A stretch of DNA of 8,391 nt from the NCBI GenBank assembly GCA_030670005.1, contig DAOVCL010000081.1:1-8391 (forward strand), written 5' to 3'. The stretch comes from Candidatus Zixiibacteriota bacterium (lineage in GTDB: Bacteria; SM23-81; DAOVCL01). The translations under genes were made by a program, and so were the position numbers. This document shows positions 5,259 through 8,391 of this stretch, in pieces. How positions within the stretch are numbered: the stretch's first letter is position 1; every line of letters starts with the position of its first letter. Below the pieces are notes generated by a model. That model saw only the letters and a list, made by a program, of their open reading frames with translations. It was not told the DNA's origin and made no database searches.

Positions 5259-6371
5259 ATGCTCAATACTGTGAAAGTTCCTAAAAAATTCGAGCCCATC
5301 TTCAGAAAAGCTCAGGAATATGTGAGTCAATATTTTAGGCAGAAGAAGGTGTTACCATCAAAGGGGTTGATTGATGTGGGTGGGCAGAGGTATATAATGG
5401 TACGGGCGGCGGCTATGTCAGTTGAATTCTTTAAAACAATAAAGAACTTGTATAAGGGGGATGAGGAGGAGGATGCCCTGAGGATGGCGAGAGATCTCCT
5501 TTTTGATATTGCCCATTCAATAGGCAAATCAGACGCGAGAGACTTTCATAAGAGGATGGGACTTAAGGATCCTATTGAGAAACTCTCAGCGGGGCCCGTT
5601 CACTTCGCCCATATGGGCTGGGCTTTCGTTAACATCCTTCCCCAATCCAATCCGGTTCAGGATGAGAGTTATTATCTTATCTATGAGCATCCTTATTCTT
5701 TTGAGGCTGAATCCTGGATGAAATTAGGGAGAAAAGTAGATTTTCCTGTTTGCATAATGAATGCAGGTTATTCTTCTGGATGGTGTGAGGAGTCGTTTGG
5801 CATAGAACTCATAGCCTCTGAGATTACTTGCAAGGCAAAAGGCGATGACCACTGCCGATTCATAATGGCCCCTCCGGCAAAGATCGATGATTATATTCAG
5901 AGATATCTAAGGAGGGATCATCAAATAGCTAAAGGAACTAAAAAATATGAAATTCCCACTCTCTACTTGAAGAGGCAACTGAAAGCTCAGCTTGATGCGG
6001 TGAAGGAGAGCGAGGAGAAGTATAGATTCCTCTTTGAGAAGAGCCAGACAGTTAATGTTTTGGTTGGAACAAATGGGAAGATTGTCAATGTAAACCAAAC
6101 TGCTGCAAAATCGTTGGGATACGAAAGGAATGATCTGATTGGGAAAGATATAATTGAGTTAGTTGTTCCTGGACACAGGGGAAGGATAGCAAAACAGTTG
6201 GCTAAGAATCTGAATGGTGAAGAGACAGGGTCACTTGAGGTGGACATTATCAGCGGTGGAGGTATCCGGACGCTCCTCTTCTCGGAAGGAAATGCCAGGC
6301 TCTTTGAAAGGGGGAAATTAGTCGGGGAATTGATCAGTGCAATCGATATCACCGAGCGGAGAATGCGCTGA
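5259..6371 (+). CDS. N-terminal part of a V4R/PAS hybrid sensor kinase (frame broken at its 3' end)
   Basis: The 370 residues, numbered from ATG 5259, contain three parts. An XylR-N-type region (about 32-130) is followed by a V4R domain (about 138-204, core GYSSGWCEESFGIEL and a CKAKGDDHC segment). After a helical linker comes one PAS domain (about 252-365) ending in the usual DITER. XylR-N/V4R modules bind small, often aromatic molecules in the cytoplasm. Candidate zinc ligands are C165, E188, C191 and C199. The frame stops with TGA at 6369-6371 right after the PAS, while the next frame continues without a stop as a kinase. This is therefore the sensory half of a larger protein rather than a complete gene. 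Transcription probably comes from the sigma-28 promoter at 5115. Arginine is mostly AGA/AGG. If the frame break is real, the product would be a sensor without an output domain. Confidence 0.85.
   Translation: MLNTVKVPKKFEPIFRKAQEYVSQYFRQKKVLPSKGLIDVGGQRYIMVRAAAMSVEFFKTIKNLYKGDEEEDALRMARDLLFDIAHSIGKSDARDFHKRMGLKDPIEKLSAGPVHFAHMGWAFVNILPQSNPVQDESYYLIYEHPYSFEAESWMKLGRKVDFPVCIMNAGYSSGWCEESFGIELIASEITCKAKGDDHCRFIMAPPAKIDDYIQRYLRRDHQIAKGTKKYEIPTLYLKRQLKAQLDAVKESEEKYRFLFEKSQTVNVLVGTNGKIVNVNQTAAKSLGYERNDLIGKDIIELVVPGHRGRIAKQLAKNLNGEETGSLEVDIISGGGIRTLLFSEGNARLFERGKLVGELISAIDITERRMR
6345..6371 (+). other. Frameshift junction between sensory and kinase halves
   Basis: The frame ending GAT ATC ACC GAG CGG AGA reaches TGA at 6369. 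The adjoining frame (GCG GAG AAT GCG CTG AAA) carries on with typical PAS-linker residues. The intact linker at 7076-7112 in the same gene reads GAGCGGAGGCGGGCGGAG. Removing ten bases (CGGAGGCGGG) from such a sequence, between its two CGGAG copies, gives exactly GAGCGGAG as seen at 6354-6361. Restoring ten bases joins both halves in frame. A sequencing or assembly error would look the same. Confidence 0.75.
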
Positions 6372-8391
6372 AAAATACGGAGCGAGAGAAAACAACCATT
6401 CTCGATAGCCTGGTCGAGCATGTGATATATGAAGACACGACGATGAGGGTTCTATGGCCAAACCGTGCGGCATGTGAATCGGCTGGTTTGGCGCGTGAGG
6501 AACTGGTTGGGCGCTACTGTTATGAAATATGGCCAAGACGCAGCGATCCTTGTCCAGATTGTCCAGTTGTGAAAGCTATAGAGACTGGTCAGCCACAGGA
6601 GGTAGAAAAGATAACCCCAGATGGGAGAGTTTGGTTCATACGAGGCTATCCAGTCCGAAATGTAAATGGCGATATTACGGGTGCGATCGAGGTTACACTG
6701 GACATCACTGAGCGTAAGAAGGCGGTGGAGGCGTTGGCAGTAGAAAAGGCTTATCTTGAGCAGCTATTCGAGAGCGCCCCGAAGGCGGTTGTTGTGGTTG
6801 ATAACGATAGCCGGGTGTTACGGGCAAACAGCGAATTCACCAGAATGTTTGGGTATGCGCTTGATGAAGCACTTGGTCGGTCGATAGACGAATTGCTTGC
6901 CCCAGAGGATCTTCGTGAGGAAGCCTTCTCACTCACCAAGCGGGTGATAGGGGGTGAGGGAGTCGCCCTGGAGAGTGTGCGTCAGCGTAAGGATGGAACA
7001 CTGGTTGATGTATCAATTCTGGGGACGCCGGTCAAGGTTAACGGGGGGCAGGTGGCTGTCTATGCTATCTATCGCGACATCACCGAGCGGAGGCGGGCGG
7101 AGGAGGCGCTGCGGGCAAGCGAGGAGAAGTATAGGCTCATAGTTGAGAATACAGCAGATGTTGTTATGCTTACCCGACCAGATAGCATAATCACCTATCT
7201 TAGTCCTGCCTGTGAGAGGGTCTTGGGATATGATCCAGAGGACTTAGTAGGAGGACAGCCCTGGATAATTCACCCCGAAGACCTTAAGAAGGTAGAGAGC
7301 ATCCATTATCAGGCCTTGAAGGGTAAAAGTGGCTCTAATTTTGAATATCGCATCAGCACCAGGGAAGGCGAAACAAAATGGATTTCTCACTCTTGGTCAC
7401 CGACAATGGTTGAAGGCCAACTCCAGATGATCGTAAGCGTGGTGAGGGATATCACCGAGCACAGGCGGGCCGAGGAGGAGAGGGCAAGGCTGGAGAACCA
7501 ACTCCGCCAGGCACAGAAGATGGAGGCTATAGGCACCTTAGCCAGCGGAATTGCCCATGATTTCAATAATCTCCTTGGCGGTATTCTCGGCTACTCCTCT
7601 CTGTTGCTGAGCAAGTTGCCCACCGAGGATGCCAATCGCAAGTATGTAGAACTCATCGAGAAGGCCGGCAACAGGGCAGCGGAGTTGACCAACAGGTTGC
7701 TTGGCTTTGCCCATCGGGGCAAGTATGAGGTCAAGCCCGTTGATCTCAACCAGCTAATTGGTGGAGTGGTGGAGCTACTTTCCGCATCCGTAGACAAGAA
7801 GATAAAGATCAGGACAGAGCTGTGTGGGGAGAATCCCTTTACAAAAGGAGATCCCAATCAATTAGAGCAGGTTCTGATGAATCTGTGTGTAAATGCCCAG
7901 GATGCTATGCCCGGTGGTGGGGAGCTATCTATCTGTTCCCAGGTGGTGCATCTGGATGAGAAGTTTGTCTCCAAACATCTGGGGACCACCCAAGGGGAGT
8001 ATGTGAGGTTGAGTATCTCAGACACAGGTATGGGGATGGATGAGGAGACTAAAGCCAAGATCTTTGATCCCTTCTTCACCACCAAGGGGCAGGGCCGGGG
8101 CACAGGGCTTGGCCTGTCAATGGTCTATGGCATTGTGAAGAATCACGGTGGCTATATCTCTGTCTATAGTGAAATAGGAAAAGGGACGACATTTGATGTT
8201 TATCTGCCCCTTACTCAGGGAGTTCTGTCCCAGCCCAGGAAAGGGAGGGTAGAGCCAGTCTCTGGCGCGGAGTCTATACTAGTGGTTGATGATGAGGAGA
8301 TCCTGCGGGATCTGATGAAGGACATACTGGAGGATTTGGGATATGGGGTGATGTTGGCCTCTGATGGGCGGGAGGCAGTGGATGTATATCG
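6368..8391 (+). CDS. Kinase part of the hybrid sensor kinase: PAS-PAS-PAS-HisKA-HATPase-receiver (no start of its own; cut by window edge)
   Basis: This frame is open for 674 codons, from the frame break to the window end. Numbered from the CTG at 6368, PAS2 spans about 10-116 and has C51 and a CPDC pair (C62, C65). PAS3 spans about 130-240 and PAS4 about 251-364. HisKA has the H-box AHDFNN (H397). The HATPase has N-box N505/N509, G1 DTGMG 552-556 and G2 GTGLGL 578-583. A receiver begins at about 635 with ILVVDDEE (D641, D642); its phospho-acceptor Asp lies beyond the window. There are no membrane segments. No plausible start is visible: GTG 6422 and ATG 6443 both fall inside PAS2, without a good ribosome site. 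It is best read as the continuation of the gene at 5259. The catalytic motifs look intact, so if the break is an error or is bypassed, the kinase should be active. PAS2-PAS3 favour CGN arginine codons, unlike both flanks. Confidence 0.87.
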   Translation, partial: MKNTEREKTTILDSLVEHVIYEDTTMRVLWPNRAACESAGLAREELVGRYCYEIWPRRSDPCPDCPVVKAIETGQPQEVEKITPDGRVWFIRGYPVRNVNGDITGAIEVTLDITERKKAVEALAVEKAYLEQLFESAPKAVVVVDNDSRVLRANSEFTRMFGYALDEALGRSIDELLAPEDLREEAFSLTKRVIGGEGVALESVRQRKDGTLVDVSILGTPVKVNGGQVAVYAIYRDITERRRAEEALRASEEKYRLIVENTADVVMLTRPDSIITYLSPACERVLGYDPEDLVGGQPWIIHPEDLKKVESIHYQALKGKSGSNFEYRISTREGETKWISHSWSPTMVEGQLQMIVSVVRDITEHRRAEEERARLENQLRQAQKMEAIGTLASGIAHDFNNLLGGILGYSSLLLSKLPTEDANRKYVELIEKAGNRAAELTNRLLGFAHRGKYEVKPVDLNQLIGGVVELLSASVDKKIKIRTELCGENPFTKGDPNQLEQVLMNLCVNAQDAMPGGGELSICSQVVHLDEKFVSKHLGTTQGEYVRLSISDTGMGMDEETKAKIFDPFFTTKGQGRGTGLGLSMVYGIVKNHGGYISVYSEIGKGTTFDVYLPLTQGVLSQPRKGRVEPVSGAESILVVDDEEILRDLMKDILEDLGYGVMLASDGREAVDVY

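Noticed and set aside
6422..8391. Independent gene starting at GTG 6422 or ATG 6443
   Set aside because: Both starts cut into the PAS2 fold, lack a good Shine-Dalgarno, and coding resemblance begins upstream at the frame break.

Overview
The window reads as flagellar and regulatory DNA from a bacterium with both sigma-54 and sigma-28 (FliA-type) transcription. The sigma-54 evidence is an NtrC-family activator with an intact GAFTGA loop. The sigma-28 evidence is a near-consensus promoter. Heavy use of AGG/AGA arginine codons, frequent TTG starts and intergenic DNA full of small hairpins and dispersed repeats suggest an uncultured or candidate-phylum lineage, but the sequence alone does not fix the taxon.

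Layout, left to right. (1) 1-377, minus: nearly all of flgB (flagellar proximal rod), cut by the window edge. (2) 378-1293: about 0.9 kb with no convincing gene, packed with short repeats, hairpins and the left copy of a ~270 bp inverted repeat. (3) 1294-4431, minus: a tightly packed regulatory operon transcribed toward flgB. It encodes, in order, a YcgR-like PilZ (c-di-GMP) protein, a soluble PAS histidine kinase and an NtrC-type sigma-54 activator. The kinase and activator next to flgB match the FlrB/FlrC (FleS/FleR) pair that switches on mid-class flagellar genes. (4) 4450-4749: the right copy of the inverted repeat, so the operon lies between the two arms. (5) 4750-5258: a noncoding region with a perfect hairpin, a pair of spaced direct repeats, a possible sigma-54 site facing the operon and a very good sigma-28 promoter facing right. 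(6) 5259-8391, plus: a large cytoplasmic hybrid histidine kinase with XylR-N/V4R, four PAS domains, HisKA, HATPase and the start of a receiver. Its reading frame is broken at about 6360-6371, and it runs off the right edge.

How the parts may work together (inference): the kinase/activator pair would drive sigma-54 flagellar genes such as flgB, with c-di-GMP status entering through the PilZ protein. Once FliA-type sigma-28 becomes active, it would transcribe the V4R hybrid kinase, placing a small-molecule-sensing kinase among the late flagellar genes. The V4R domain keeps the zinc ligands of phenol sensors but has replaced the phenol-contacting residues, so its ligand is probably different. 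The frame break looks like a 10-nt loss between CGGAG repeats and sits at the left edge of a block (PAS2-PAS3) whose arginine codon use differs sharply from its flanks.
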